Below, piece after piece: positions 33,518 to 46,500 of a stretch of DNA of 64,000 nt (the stretch's first letter is position 1; each line of letters starts with the position of its first letter). The stretch is from Taenia hydatigena. Lineage: Eukaryota; Platyhelminthes; Cestoda; Cyclophyllidea; Taeniidae. A program made the translations under genes and the position numbers. The notes under the pieces are model-generated. The model had not been told where the DNA came from and did not search any database. It saw nothing but the letters and a program-made list of their open reading frames with translations. The stretch covers positions 5,491,788 to 5,555,787 of the forward strand of contig JADWOT020000001.1 in the NCBI GenBank assembly GCA_036345935.2. The letters are read 5' to 3'.

Positions 33518-34170
33518 ATGACGTCTAGGACCACAGACAAAAATAAATCAGTAGATCGTAGCATTTAGTTTTACATGAAGGTTTGCTTTGACCCCAACAT
33601 TCTTCATGGAGATTGCTTTAGTGTCTTTAAATATTGACCTCAATAAGCAAAAAAGATTTATTAAAAATTAAAAGGATCTCAAAAAATTAAATTTTTTAAT
33701 GAGTCTTGATAGGTGTTTTTATTGTTCTCGCAGCATTTACTTCAGCCTAGTTGTTGTGTTTAAATAGCCTATGACAGGAGAGCGCTGTTAAAATCGCCGT
33801 TCGGAGCTCCATATGTTGTTCCAGTATGGCAAAAAATTGCCAGAACATACTGTCTGATAAGGTAGTCTTCATATTTTGGGGCTCACGCCTAACGTTTTAC
33901 AGCCTTTGACAAGTCAAATTTTGTTGCCTCTGTATTTATTTTTTATTCCTTCTGCACCTATGCATAGATTCATGTGTTATAAAATTGCCAGCATAACCTT
34001 TACACTTGTATTCGCATGGTATTCTCTCTACCCATATTGTGTAGCGCGTCGCGCTGTTTTGAAGACTTCTGGTCCTGGCTGTGATATTTTACTCCTTTTC
34101 CTCCTGGACTATTTCGATTTTATTATTAAATCAGCAAAACAAGTCACAAAACGACCTGCTTTTTGCTTAG
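33518..34170. other. Upstream flank of the first recognised GTPBP1 exon
   Basis: AT-rich. A 105-codon frame at 33,876-34,193 runs into the GTPBP1 exon in a different frame and has no family signature. The true first coding exon of GTPBP1 must be here or further upstream. Confidence 0.4.
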
Positions 34171-37100
34171 CGCGTGTTCGTTGCTCCAAGTGAATCAGAC
34201 CTCGAATGTCTTAAGCAGTGCCTTTCCAATCGCCTTGAAGCTGGTCAGGGAGAATGTTTCGTCGTACTTGGAGTTGGTGGTAAGCGAATATTTAATCCCT
34301 CTTTCTCTGTGCTTTTGAGCCACTGAATCTATGTATCTGTGAGAAGTGTAACATTGTATCGTATCATTTGGCGTCTGTGCTACAGTAAGTCGTTTCACAG
34401 TGCTTCTTTCCAATCCATCTCGACTTCGGGGAAGTCGGTGACTCAAGACATATCCTGTTAATGTTTTGTCCACGCTGCTGTGCATTTAAGGCGTTATAAA
34501 GGGCATTCTAGGGCTACTTTATTATTATTTTAAGTGTGCGTAACACTTAGATTTTGTGTTGAAATTTATAATATGATTGTAATTGACTTGTTCAGACAAA
34601 TAAGTATGTGGACGTCTTTTTCCCGATAGCATATCACGTGATAACTTAGTTTGGGTGTAGAGTATTAAAGTAAATTAGTGCGAAGTGCAACTCATATGTT
34701 CATCGGGAATGCCATTCAGCCACTTTGCTGGCTTGCCTTATTCAAATTTTATGAAGTGAAATGATAATTTGTGATTGCAATCCTTAATAATCGGTAGTGA
34801 CTCGTTTATTTACTCTGTGCTCTTCTTCATTAATCAAACTTCAGCAACTTCACCCTGACGGCTCTCTGGTATTCTGGTGTAATTCGCATTTGCATCTGTT
34901 TATTTTCGTATTACTTCCCCATCTACCCTTTTTGAAGACTCTTAATGGGTTCAAGCGGAGAAACTGCGGCATGCTTAAATTTTAGGGATACGAAAAATTG
35001 CGTGGATATCCAGTCCGCTACGCATCGACCCCACCGACAGTTTTCCATTAATGTCCTATGTAAATAAATTTATGCAGTTTTGAGACTTTATCAACACACA
35101 TTTGAGTGCCTTAGCAATGATTGGCAGCCAAAATTTTAAGTGGTTTCAAAACCGCGAGACTCCCTTTTATTTGCTTCTAATTGAATATGCTATCATTCTC
35201 ATGACATCCTTCCTCCTATCCTTGGTGCACTGACCATTTTTCACCGTGGACTGAAGGGATTCCTAAGGCATTTCATTTGATTTCTATCCCTATTTATGCC
35301 TTCATCGAGATTTTTGGTGGCACATCAGAAGTAAGGTCGTGAGCTATGGTTTCATTTTAAAACGAATATGTTTGCGTCATAGTGGTTCATCGTCTTCACC
35401 CAGATATTTGCCGTCATACTCATACGATCATGACTGCGCCTAACAGTTAAAAATTTCGCATAAAGATACCTTATTTTACGTAATGAAAGGCGAGAACTCA
35501 TTGTAAATGAAGTTTCTGTGTTGAAGCATTTATTATCGTCAAAGAACAGTTGGTTTGAATAACCCTTTACAGAGGTAGACTTCGCTCGTTATTTAATAAA
35601 GCTTGTTTTCCTTTAAAGAAGGGGAAATCGTTTACCCCATATATTCTTGTCACCGGTTTGCTGTAGGTGTAGAACCGTTTGATTTATAAGCTTTCGAACC
35701 TCACCGTTACATTGTTTCATCATCTCACATTAAAATGGTGCAACCAATCAAGGGAGTATGAGGCTATAAATATTAACTTCTAAAAGCCGCCACAAAAACG
35801 TAAAAATTTAAGACGAAAGGTTGACCTCTCCCTTTCGGGTGATTTGATTTCTCTACCCGATTTTCGCCTACAGCCTAAGGTACGGTAACACTGTTTGTTT
35901 AATGAACACATCTTTGCTGCCTTGGACAATTGCTAACTTTGACTAAACAGGCTTTCTCTTCCGTCATTTATTAGCCATTAGGGAGCCTAGACGCAGGTTT
36001 TGATAGGCTTGTTACCTGAATAATCACTTTCAACTTATCATCTTTGACCGATCACCGCAGAGGGCCAGGAGCCTGGTCTCTCAGTCGACGATATGAGCGC
36101 AAGTGAAGCGACACTCCAATCACTGGCCCAATTGCTCGACGTTCACCTTGTCCACCTGCGGACTCGCACTGTTCCTGCGCACTCCAACACTGACGCCCCC
36201 ACCACCGCCGCTACTGCTCCTCCGGGGACCAAGGGCAAAAAGCGCTCCCGAGGGCGGGCTGGGCGCGCCTCTAAAGAAAATGCTGTCAACAACATCGCGG
36301 ACGGGCAGGCGTCGGAAAAAGTGACACCGACGTCGGTCACTGATGTGGCGGCAACAACAGCGGCACAAACCACGCCGCAGACGACGACGGCATCAGATTC
36401 GCAAGCAACAGCAGCAGAAACCGCACCACAGGTAGCGTCGACGCCTTCGACAGGAGGGGAATGGATTGTGAAGGATTTCCTCCTGCGCCATGCCATTGGT
36501 GAGCGCGATTTCATCGATATCAGGTGCGTCTGGTATTAATGACATCCGTAGTTAGGTTAATTTTCTGCACCTCTGGCGATTTAACCGAGGAAGTCGGATT
36601 TATTTATCAAAAATAAAGTGTTCCAGTCCTTAACCTAGTAAACGGTCGCGTGATATTTTTTTCTAAAAACGTCCTTTTAGCTTGCCTTATGACTTAGGGA
36701 TGAACACGCTCCATGCTTATGATTGGTTTTATGCTCCAAGCTCAAAAACGTCAGCCTCAGTTTCTGTATCATAATTTAACTTATTTACTATTATTACTAA
36801 ACTTATCTTTAATTTTATCAACTTTACTAAAACACGAGTCAAAGCACTTGGACCACTTGTATTGCCATTGGTGGGCAACACCGAAATCTTGTGCAACAGG
36901 CAGAAGTGCTCTTTTTGGCTTCCATTTTTAACAACACTATTTGTTTATCAAAGACGTTACTCTAGTTCCCTCAGGTTAGGTGAAACTCTCGGCCAATGAA
37001 ATTGCTATCCTAGGTCTAACCCCCTCGTACTATGTGAGGCCACAAAGGTCCGTGTACTGTGAGGTGTGAACACGGAGGAGAACAGATGCATTAATTTGCT

Positions 37101-40100
37101 TAATTTAAATGCTAATATTGTCTTAGATTATCATAAATTTTGATCACTCAGTACAGTTGTCAGTCTGTTTACCTCAAATGTGTTCAAGGCCAGATGGGGC
37201 TCAATAATGCACAAGTTGTATTGTGAGTGTCCTTAACTCGAATTCATGAAGCTGCAATCAGTGGAATAACTAAGTAGACTGCCGTTTGTGTGTAGAGTTG
37301 CGGTGGTGGGCAACGTGGATGCGGGCAAGTCGACAATGCTGGGTGTGTTGACACACGGTGAGTTGGATAATGGACGAGGCCTGGCACGCCAGTACCTCTT
37401 CCGACACAAACACGAAATAGAGTCGGGTCGAACAAGCTCTGTGGGGAACAACATCCTCGGCTTTGACGCGGACGGTAAGGTGGTCAATCGTGCGGTGCAC
37501 GGGAAACTCGACTGGGTGGAGATATGCCAGGCGGCCACTAAGGTATGTCTTGTTTCTATCTAATCTGGCGGTTTTCAATCGCATGCATTCACATTAGGCC
37601 CTAAAGTATAAAGTTGGGTGCGGAATTTCCTTTCCAGCACGGTAAGCATAACTCACTAATGGATAAGCCGAAGCTCACGATATTTTTGAGTGTTTTGTTC
37701 GGAAATAAGAGTAACGGTGTGCACATCGTTCTGAGGAAATAGGAGGGAATGAGGATACCGTAAGCTGGTCGGTGATTCGGTTCTTGATCGCACTACCATA
37801 GGAGTTCTGAGATAGGACCAAAACATTGAATGGGTTTGGTGGGTTGGCGGCTAGGTGTCGCGGAAAGCTATGCATTAATTGCAAATTTCATCCTCCCACG
37901 CATTTGAAATGTTGTTCAACTTGACTGAACAAGAAGGTTTGAAAAAGAGTAACGGCTGATATGGTGATAAAACTTGTGCTGGCATGCATACCTCGATCAA
38001 AATCCACGCCATCTAAACTAGCTTGTTCCGTGTGTGTCGACCTTTTCTAGGTCTCTTTTATAGGCGCCGTTTTGTTCCAAAATCTATCAAGCTCCACCGA
38101 AGTAAAATTGTCTCCCTCTACTTTTGATCGTCAGCCATAGAAACATCGCTTTGTCGTTATTTGACACATCGTTGCCATGGAAGTGTGCCGTTCGCTTCTA
38201 TTTTACGCTAAATCAAGCTACTTCACATGGAGCTCCCTTTCGTCTGCTTCTTTTGTTTCGTGTAAGCATTTTCCGTACGCGTGTGCTCATATCTCACTTC
38301 ACACATGTTCTGGGAGCTCAGGATAGAACGCGCTGGGTCTCGAGGCATTTCGTGTAAAAGCTCAGTGAGATAACAGCTCGAGTTTGCGATGTGGATAAGC
38401 CAAATGAGGCTGAGTATGGAGCTTTACTGCTAACGGATGCCAACGATCCTGGGGCCAAATCGCGGGAGACTGGGAACGACTCATACTTCATCGCAGACTG
38501 TTTAGTGTGCGATCTTACTGCTTTGAGCAATTTTTCTAGCAGTAACCGGTTTGTGTTACTGTCTTCAAAGGTGACCTATTAAGCCCTTCCAACTTCTTTG
38601 CTTGATGAGGTACTTCTCCCCTAAATGTAGCGCTCTCTGTCTATTAGTTTTAGTATCATTTATTTTTAATGCGCTTTTAATGGCATTGTTTGTGGATCAC
38701 TGTCAATTCAGTTTTACTGCCCTTGTAACACGTTTGTTGTGTTCTCTATCATTTTTGTTATCGCATAAAGGCGCCAGAATACTGATGTAGTTGAGGTTGC
38801 TCGGATGTCAATTCGCACCCGAGGATTAAACTGATTTTGTGGAGGTGCATGGCGGTTATCTGTTCATCCGATATGCTAAAGTGCTCTCGCTGCGTTGGTT
38901 TTCACCATCTATAAGGTGGTTACGGCACAGTAAAGTGAACTGTAACTTAGGGCGCGGAATTAAAAATGTAATCTTGATGCATTTGGTTGAATTTTTGCAA
39001 GCATTACCTACCAAAAGGTCATAAGGCCAATATTAGCCAAACATGATTTCTCCCACAGCCAACTACGTCGGCAACCATTCGCTCTGCCACCGGCTTTCCA
39101 TGAGCATATGCCGAACTCCGCGTAATCAGATACATAACTGACCTCATCGACCCTCAAACCTTGCACTGTTTCCTTTTGCATCAGTCGCCACCTGGACTGT
39201 CCAGATTGGATGTGTTTGTTTGGCTGTTTGAGGCGAACATATTGCCAGGCGTGAAAATCCACGTTTTTCACCCAGTCTCCTGTCAAATTTGTCTGCTTAC
39301 CCTAGTCCTGAAGCAAGGCTTGCAAAGCAGTCTCGGCAGCTTGGAACAGTCACCCGAAGTAATAATGGTACATTCACATTCTTCCACTACCTCGGAACCC
39401 GTTTTGAGTCCGGCTTGAGGCGGTGTATCTGGGTTTCATCACTTGCAATCCTAGTCTTCCCAATCAAGTCTCTCCTTTACCTTGAAACCGGAGACCCGTC
39501 TTAGTAATCAGTGCTCGGGCAGGTTAGTTGTGCGCCGGTCAGTCGTTCACAAATTTGGTGTTGCATTCAATGTTTTCTTCACATTAATAGCTGCCTTGGC
39601 GCTAGATTGGGGACCGTCGCGACTTGAAACAACACTGGTAGAAGTAAGGCCCACCGTCTTTTAAACCTCTTCATCATTCGACTGGCCTAGTGTTAGCTGA
39701 GCGCCTTATCGCCGTGGTGTGGCATTCCGTACTAGCGGATACCTTCGGGTTATGCGGCGTTGTTGACATTAGGCGCCTTCACTACTGTGCGCTGTTTCAC
39801 GATGTAGCCTGCTACCCTGATTGACGGGGCCTGGACGGGTCGGCTACCAATGTGTCCGCTTGATGGTAGAGATAACATGTAGTTGATAGTCCCTACCACG
39901 GTGACTTTTTTTCACGCAGACGTGTAGAAGTTAAGGTCATGGTTTGGCTCAAACCCCTCTTGTTTTATTTGGGTCGCAAGCTAAATTGGCCCGCAAGCTG
40001 CAAACGTGACTTTCCTTGCATTCATTACGTGCGCTTTCATACCCAGGTGATTACCTTTATCGATCTGGCGGGCCACGAGAGGTACCTCAAGACCACAGTC

Positions 40101-42250
40101 TTTGGGCTAGTAGGATTTGCGCCCGACTTCGTGATGCTCATGGTGGGAGCCAACGCGGGCGTCATTGGAATGACAAAGGAGCATTTGGGTCTCGCATTGG
40201 CCCTCTCCGTGCCAGTCTTCGTGGTAGTTACGAAAATTGATATGTGCCCGCCGAACGTACTCAACGAGACCCTCAATCACCTATTCCGCGTCCTCAAATC
40301 GCCTGGGTGTCGGAAGATACCCCTCCTCGTGTCAAATCAGTAAGATAGCTATCGTATTGTGCTTGGTGGTCAAGGCGTGGCGTCTTGTTTGTTGCCTGAT
40401 TTTGTCGATTGGGAGAATAACGAAATAGGCTTCCGATTAGCGGTTTTTTTTCAGTGGGACTTACCCGTTTATGTTGTTATATGTATGCTGTCAAAAATTT
40501 TTTGAAAATTTACTGTCTTTATAAAGAACCGGACCAAGAAATGATTAGGACAATGGCTTCCATTTAAAACTATTCTTTGAGCTTTATGTTATTTGGTAAC
40601 GATTGTCCATTCCTGTAGTGGTTAAGCTTCTTGTGGATAAAGGCGTGAAACACGCAGACATCTACACGCGCAAGTACGGTGGCACGATTGTCCCTGGGAC
40701 CATTTAAAAGCCTCGATTGAATTCGAATGCCTCTCAGATGGCAGCTCTACAAGGGTTTGCCACGCTTAAACTTCTCCCTTCATTTCCCTTCCCAGCGATG
40801 ATGTGGTTTGCAGCGCTACCAATTTTACCTCCGAGCGTATGTGTCCCGTTTTCCTGGTCTCGAATGTTACTGGAGCCAACTTGGACCTTCTCACTGCCTT
40901 TCTCAACCTCCTGTCTACCCCTTCACCCACAGTAACTACTTCCGCCCCCGCCACCACCGCCACCACCACCCCCTCCAATAGCATTGCCGCCTCTATCGGT
41001 GCCACTACTGTCAACTCCACCTACCACCTCGATCGGCCGGCCTCTTTTCAAATCGACGAGCTCTTCACTGTGCCTGGTGTCGGAGCCATCGTCTCCGGCA
41101 CCTGCATGAGTGGGGTGGTGCGTCTCAACGACACATTGTCACTGGGACCGGACACTTCCGGACGATTCTTTCCTGTGGTTATTAAGAGTATACAACGGAA
41201 GCGTCTACCCGTTAACTCTGTCCGAGCTGGTCAGACTGCGTCCTTTTCACTCAAGCGACCGAGGGGGTGTACACAACTAAGAAGGGTGAGTTTTGGGAAA
41301 AAAATAATAGCAAAGTGTAATCGGCAGATATGTTCTCTTGCAGTTCCCTTGTCACAATCATCTAGAATGGGTTGGAAGAAAATGAAAAGCTCTCCTACCC
41401 GATCAGACAGCTGGATAGTAAAGCGGTCAAGTTTTGCTGTGAACTGCTGCAAGTGACTTCCACTGGGGACATTTTCAATTCATTCAAATCTTTTACTTCT
41501 CCGGTGTGGTTTCAATGTCCATTTTGCCGTCCAAAATGGATTTCTCATGCATCCAAGGCGCGAAATTGGGTTTGCCCTAAGGGTGCTACCATCTGGGAGG
41601 CTGAAATACAGGACATAGTGAAGGGATGACTGAGACTCCACGCACGATAATGGTTATTGCTATGACCTACGACTCCATTTTCGCCTTGCAGGGAATGATG
41701 CTACTAGGCAAGGGCTCAGATCTCACCTCATGTATGAATTTTACGGCAACAGTTTTGGTCCTCCACCACCCCACCACAATCAGCGTCGGCTACCAGGCCA
41801 TGGTACATACTGGACCCATTCGGCAAACAGCCACGATCCTCAGCATCGGCGCCGGTACTGGGAAAGAAAGGCTGCGAACAGGAGACAGAGCCGAAGTCCA
41901 TTTCGCCTTTATTAATCATCCAGAATGCCTACACAAAGGCGCTCGCCTCATCTTTAGAGAGGGCAAGACGAAAGCTGTCGGTGAGTGAGTCATCCTGCCA
42001 GCTTTCTGTTGGACAATATTGTGGCAGCGCATATTTAGCGACATATTTTGCATTTCTGCCGAATTCGCACTACAATTTGGTCTTATCATAGTTTAATTAC
42101 TTTATTTCAGGTACTGTGAACCAAATAGTGCCCTATCAACCAGTGCTGGCACCAGTGTCCGGAGGTCGGTCAAGGAAGACACAAAAGGCCCCGAGCAGAC
42201 AACCGACCGCCCCACCAGTCAGTAATGAGAAGAAGACCGAGAAGAAATGA
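34171..42250 (+). CDS. GTPBP1: GTP-binding protein 1 (GTPBP1), first exon(s) missing
   Basis: Cytoplasmic translational GTPase of the EF-Tu/EF1A-like group, linked in animals to mRNA turnover and ribosome rescue. Exons: 34171-34279, 36061-36523, 37296-37542, 40047-40339, 40796-41285, 41692-41980, 42111-42250, coding about 676 residues plus a missing N-terminus. Seen: [15 protein letters not shown] in the pre-G region; P-loop GNVDAGKST at 37,309-37,335; [26 protein letters not shown] (G3 at 40,062-40,079); TKID (G4) at 40,230-40,241; [11 protein letters not shown] and [10 protein letters not shown] in the beta-barrel domains; [10 protein letters not shown] near the end. GNVDAGKS and [10 protein letters not shown] favour GTPBP1 over GTPBP2. 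The ATG at 36,093 is not the start, because homology continues upstream of it. Lineage-specific Ala/Thr-rich inserts lie in exons 2 and 5. The C-terminal tail is Lys-rich. Confidence 0.93.
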
Positions 42251-43504
42251 GGTGACTTCTCGTTAATCGTCTTTTGTGGTTTTTAGCGTTGGAACCATAC
42301 TCTTTTCTCAGTAGTAAAAAAATGCATTGAACAAATGGTTGTCAAGGTGCATGTGAAGTGGAGCTTGGAGTAAGGCATACCAGATCGAAAATGACCGGCG
42401 GCAGTTTGTTCAAATTGTAGAATTCTGGCGATTTTCTGCCTTTAGGACGCCTGTCGTAGTCTATTCGACTGAATTTTGTGAATAGTTGGTTTCCCTGATA
42501 ATAGAGGATCGGGCTGCGGATGGAGGTGGCGTATTCGTACGATTCTGGTTGGTTTGCCAGATGGTGGCTAACCCTGCCAATGGAATAGCAAAAAACTCCA
42601 TCGGCATGTCCACGACGTAAATTTTTAGTCTTGATTTTCAAAATTTGTCACCTCAAAGTCGGAAGATGATCGCACGTAGATTCACAGCCTCGTCAATCAA
42701 AGCATCTATCTTAATGCGGCCCAATGGCGCCTGGCGCGTTCGAAACTGAGCAAGAAGATGCTTAAATTGCTGAATTACTCGAAAAATCGCTTTGACTAGT
42801 TGCACATTGTCGCATTTGGAGGGGTCCACTTAACCTCTGGAATGCTTACAATTTCCCTCGGATACTAGCGGGGAAAGTTCTAGAATCTCACGAACTCGGC
42901 GGATGGTTCCCTCTTGACGGTGGTGATGATAGATACTGATCCACCTTCAAGGGGTTGTGGCAAGTGAACCTTGCGTGCCTTGCTGCTTTGATGCCGTTTC
43001 CAATATGCTTCAAGTTAAGGCATCAGGAGGTAATCAGAGATTTCGATATAGAGGCGAGTTGAAGTGATTTTTTAAACAAAGCAAATGATACATATTCTAA
43101 TCATTTCTAAACGGTTTTGTTAAGTTGCTCTCTACCTTCTCCTGAATTCTATTTAAACTTGACGGGAACCCTTTGCAGCTTTGAAATGGGGCTAAATTGG
43201 GTTCACATCAGACCGGAGAGATGCTCATCCACCAAGTTCAACTGACGTTTCATGAGGCCTCAAAGCATCACTACCAAATCCAAATAATGCACTATGGGAC
43301 GTATCCAAGCTTTTTCATCTCGAACAGACACCCTGGCATGCCGAAAATGGCGAAGAAATCGTCTTGAGACACTTACCAGTACTAGAAAAACTCGAACTAA
43401 GAGCTTGAGTAGGATGTGAATAAATAAACAATGTATTGACACAGAGAGGGAGGCGGAAAAAGAGGAGATGAAACATGAGAAAACAAAGCACGTTGATTGC
43501 CGCT
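42251..43504. other. Convergent intergenic region between GTPBP1 and SMARCB1
   Basis: The two genes end towards each other here. No AATAAA was recognised on the expected strand for either gene close to its stop, and no further gene was seen. A 99-codon minus-strand frame (42,342-42,641) has no recognisable motif. Confidence 0.5.
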
Positions 43505-46500
43505 TCACCAGGCAGGTTGCGTATTGGCTAGACGTCTCATCCGTCTACACAAGGGGGTAAAAGGCATGATTTTAGAGTAGGACAAAGGAAAATAAAATAA
43601 AACGAGTGAGAAAGTGGCCCACCGCGTGTTGCGATCCTGATCGCGAATCTTCTTCTCCATCTCAGCATCTGTCAACACTTCGACAACTGGGCTCCACTGA
43701 TCGGCCTCATTGGGACTGCGAAACACTACATCGATTGTCGGCAGTGGTGATTCGCTGGAAAGGAAATTTCAAGTGCCTCACCCATCACTACATGGAAAGC
43801 AATGCTTGTGACAGATTTACTACTTAAGTCGGGTTTAAATGCAAGTCCTCTTGTTCTCTCACCTCCGATCTTCCACAATGGTCACCCAAGACTGCGTTTA
43901 GGACACTCCGGTAATGAAAAGCTTTGGACTCGCGTGCAGCAACTTGAGTGTTACACTCTTAGTGAGATCAGTGAGGCTAAGAAAAATCTCGCCTCTGATG
44001 GCCAGACACCACACTGGCACATGCTGTTGTTACCCAATTGTTCGAGCAGGAAGACAAATTCAGCGCCTAGCATCACTCCACAAGTGAGCAAACCTTCCAT
44101 GGCGCAATTACTCAACAAAGAACGAGATGCCTCAAAGCCTCTTTACTCAAAGAAAGGGTGACTACGTGACACAATGATATTCGCATTTATTTCTTTTTAC
44201 GAAATCCGACCATTCGACTGATAACAATGAGCTCTGCCACCGATCTCGTAGTAATGCTAGTCCCCGATTCATATGGCAGAAAATGTCTTCCAAGACTTCT
44301 CTGACCCTCTAACCCTCACTCACCAAGTTGACCTAGTGGAAGCGATTCATCTGTTCGATATTTGGCTACAAGCAAAAATGTTTACTGAAGTTGTATTAAG
44401 TAGCAATATAAATGACTAACGTAAAAGCATAGAGTCGCTGATGCCAGGCCAGTTGACCCCGAATGCTGTAGGCGACAGCGGTGACGAATTCCCCACCCAA
44501 ACCCAATTCGGCACAGAGCCTTGCAGCGAACTGCTCCGGCGAGTTGGCTGGCTCGGAGAGGTCCCACTCAAACTGGTCAACCAACGACATGTTGCCCACG
44601 TGGATATTCAATCGAACAATCACACGAGTGTCTGTCTGACCGGAGAGGATGTTCTCCACCGGGTGCGCTGCCACCTAATATCAAAAAGGAGGATAATTTC
44701 AAGATAAAAAGCAATACTTTTGTTGAGAGTGAATAAATCCCACCAATGCTAAGGCCATTGGCAGCTACATAAATTTCTAGAAACGACTGAAAACATGGTA
44801 TCAGTTTACGGAAAGCTTCCAGTTTTGTTTCCGGGAAAACATCTGTACTCTCATCCAGCGACAAAGACAGTGGTGAAAGAGAACACATATTTGAGGCATA
44901 GCGTGAGAAAATGCACCTCCACAAGCTAACAAAATAATAAGTTCTGCGATGATTGGGTCGTATGATGGGGACTAGTTGTCAGTAATGTGAAGAAGAATAG
45001 GATAACAATCAGGAATAAAAATAACGTTTTTGGGTCGCTGCTCTCGGCAACATTAAGATCCCACAGGAGATTGTCACTTAGCTTCCACAAAAAGAAAGTC
45101 CACATCCTCCCCCTTAAGAGCATGATTTGAAGAAGCGCCAATGCATAAATTACCCAGGAAATACCAAGTGCTAGCAAACCGATTTCCGTTATTATCCTCT
45201 CTTTCACAAAGCAAGACTTCGGCGAGGAGACAATAGCTACATGAATAACATTTTGGAAATAGTAGGTGGGACAATAGTGCTCACCTGTTGCCGAATGGCC
45301 TGAGCAATAGCAGGCACAAAGGAGATTGGATTGAGGTCGAGGTCGTCACAGAGAATCTCCGCAAACTGTTCTGGAGTAATTAGCTGCTCTGTACGGTTCC
45401 ACGTGAAGCAATCGCGTAGCTTCACCCCATCGAACTCGATGTCCAATCGGATAGGAACTAGGTGCTCCGGCTGCTGGGCGTTCTCGTGGTAGGCCACGGG
45501 GTCCGAGTCATCCAGACAGATTGGGAAGTTGGAGACCTTGCTGCTCACTTTATCTGTGGGAGCATAGTAGTCTATGTCAACAGCGGGTGAGCGAAACTGC
45601 AAAGTTTTGAAGAATAGCTCCCATTAATAGCATTCGAGTAGCACCTACTATTTAAGTTGATGGATGACAAGTCGGGAAGTCGGGTAAATGTTGTTGCTAC
45701 CATTAATAACTGGTTGCAGTAGTGGCAAAAAGCGAAGAAATGGAACAGAGCATTTTGCATTTCCAAGTCCGCCGATTTGGGCTTTGAGATGGTGGCATAA
45801 GGCTATGCTAATGCTATCCTTTATGCAACCATCCTCACAGCCTCCCTGCCTTCGAAAGTAAAGCTGCTTGAGAGCAGCTACGCAAAGAGCATCGCAGAAC
45901 AAATTCCCAAGAAAATAGAAGAAAGCATTGAATATTTATTAACAAGCATGCCCCAAGTTCGGCATCAAAGAGAGCAATAAAATTTCATCCGTAATAAACA
46001 ACTAGGCGAAATAAGTGTAATGCTTACTCAAATATCAACCACAATTAATCGGACCGATTGCCAGAAAAATAAAAAGACCGAATGAAAGGGTACCAAGCCA
46101 AAAACTAAACCAAATCAACAGTAAAAAAAAAAACGACAGTCTGGTCTAACGATACAAAATGGATTATGAGAACTCGGAGCCTAACATCTGATTCCAAAAC
46201 CGCACAAAAGTAGACGAGCGTCCGAAATAAGATAAAATACACTTCCGACACTATTGCTAAATTGTGAAATTAAAGTTGTTCACAGAGCACAAAGCAAGTT
46301 GATTGGGGAAAGGCAAAAATGATTTTCCAGGAACAAATCGTTGCTGTGTGGAAATGATAAACAGTCTACTAATTCTAAGGTGGTAAAATAATGTTGCTAA
46401 GACTTACTTAAACGATAAGTGAATGGAAATTTATCTGTGTAAAATTACTTGGCCTTGACCGAGTCGCGCTCGCCCCTGCACCGATTGGTGTAGGACAGGG

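Noticed and set aside
36093..36539. 148-codon frame starting at ATG 36,093, as a gene start
   Set aside because: It is an internal GTPBP1 exon. GLSVDDM-type homology continues upstream of this ATG to the acceptor at 36,060, and a further exon lies at 34,171-34,279.
43802..44161. 119-codon plus-strand frame
   Set aside because: It lies inside a SMARCB1 intron on the opposite strand, with no recognisable motif or splice support. It is probably a chance open frame.
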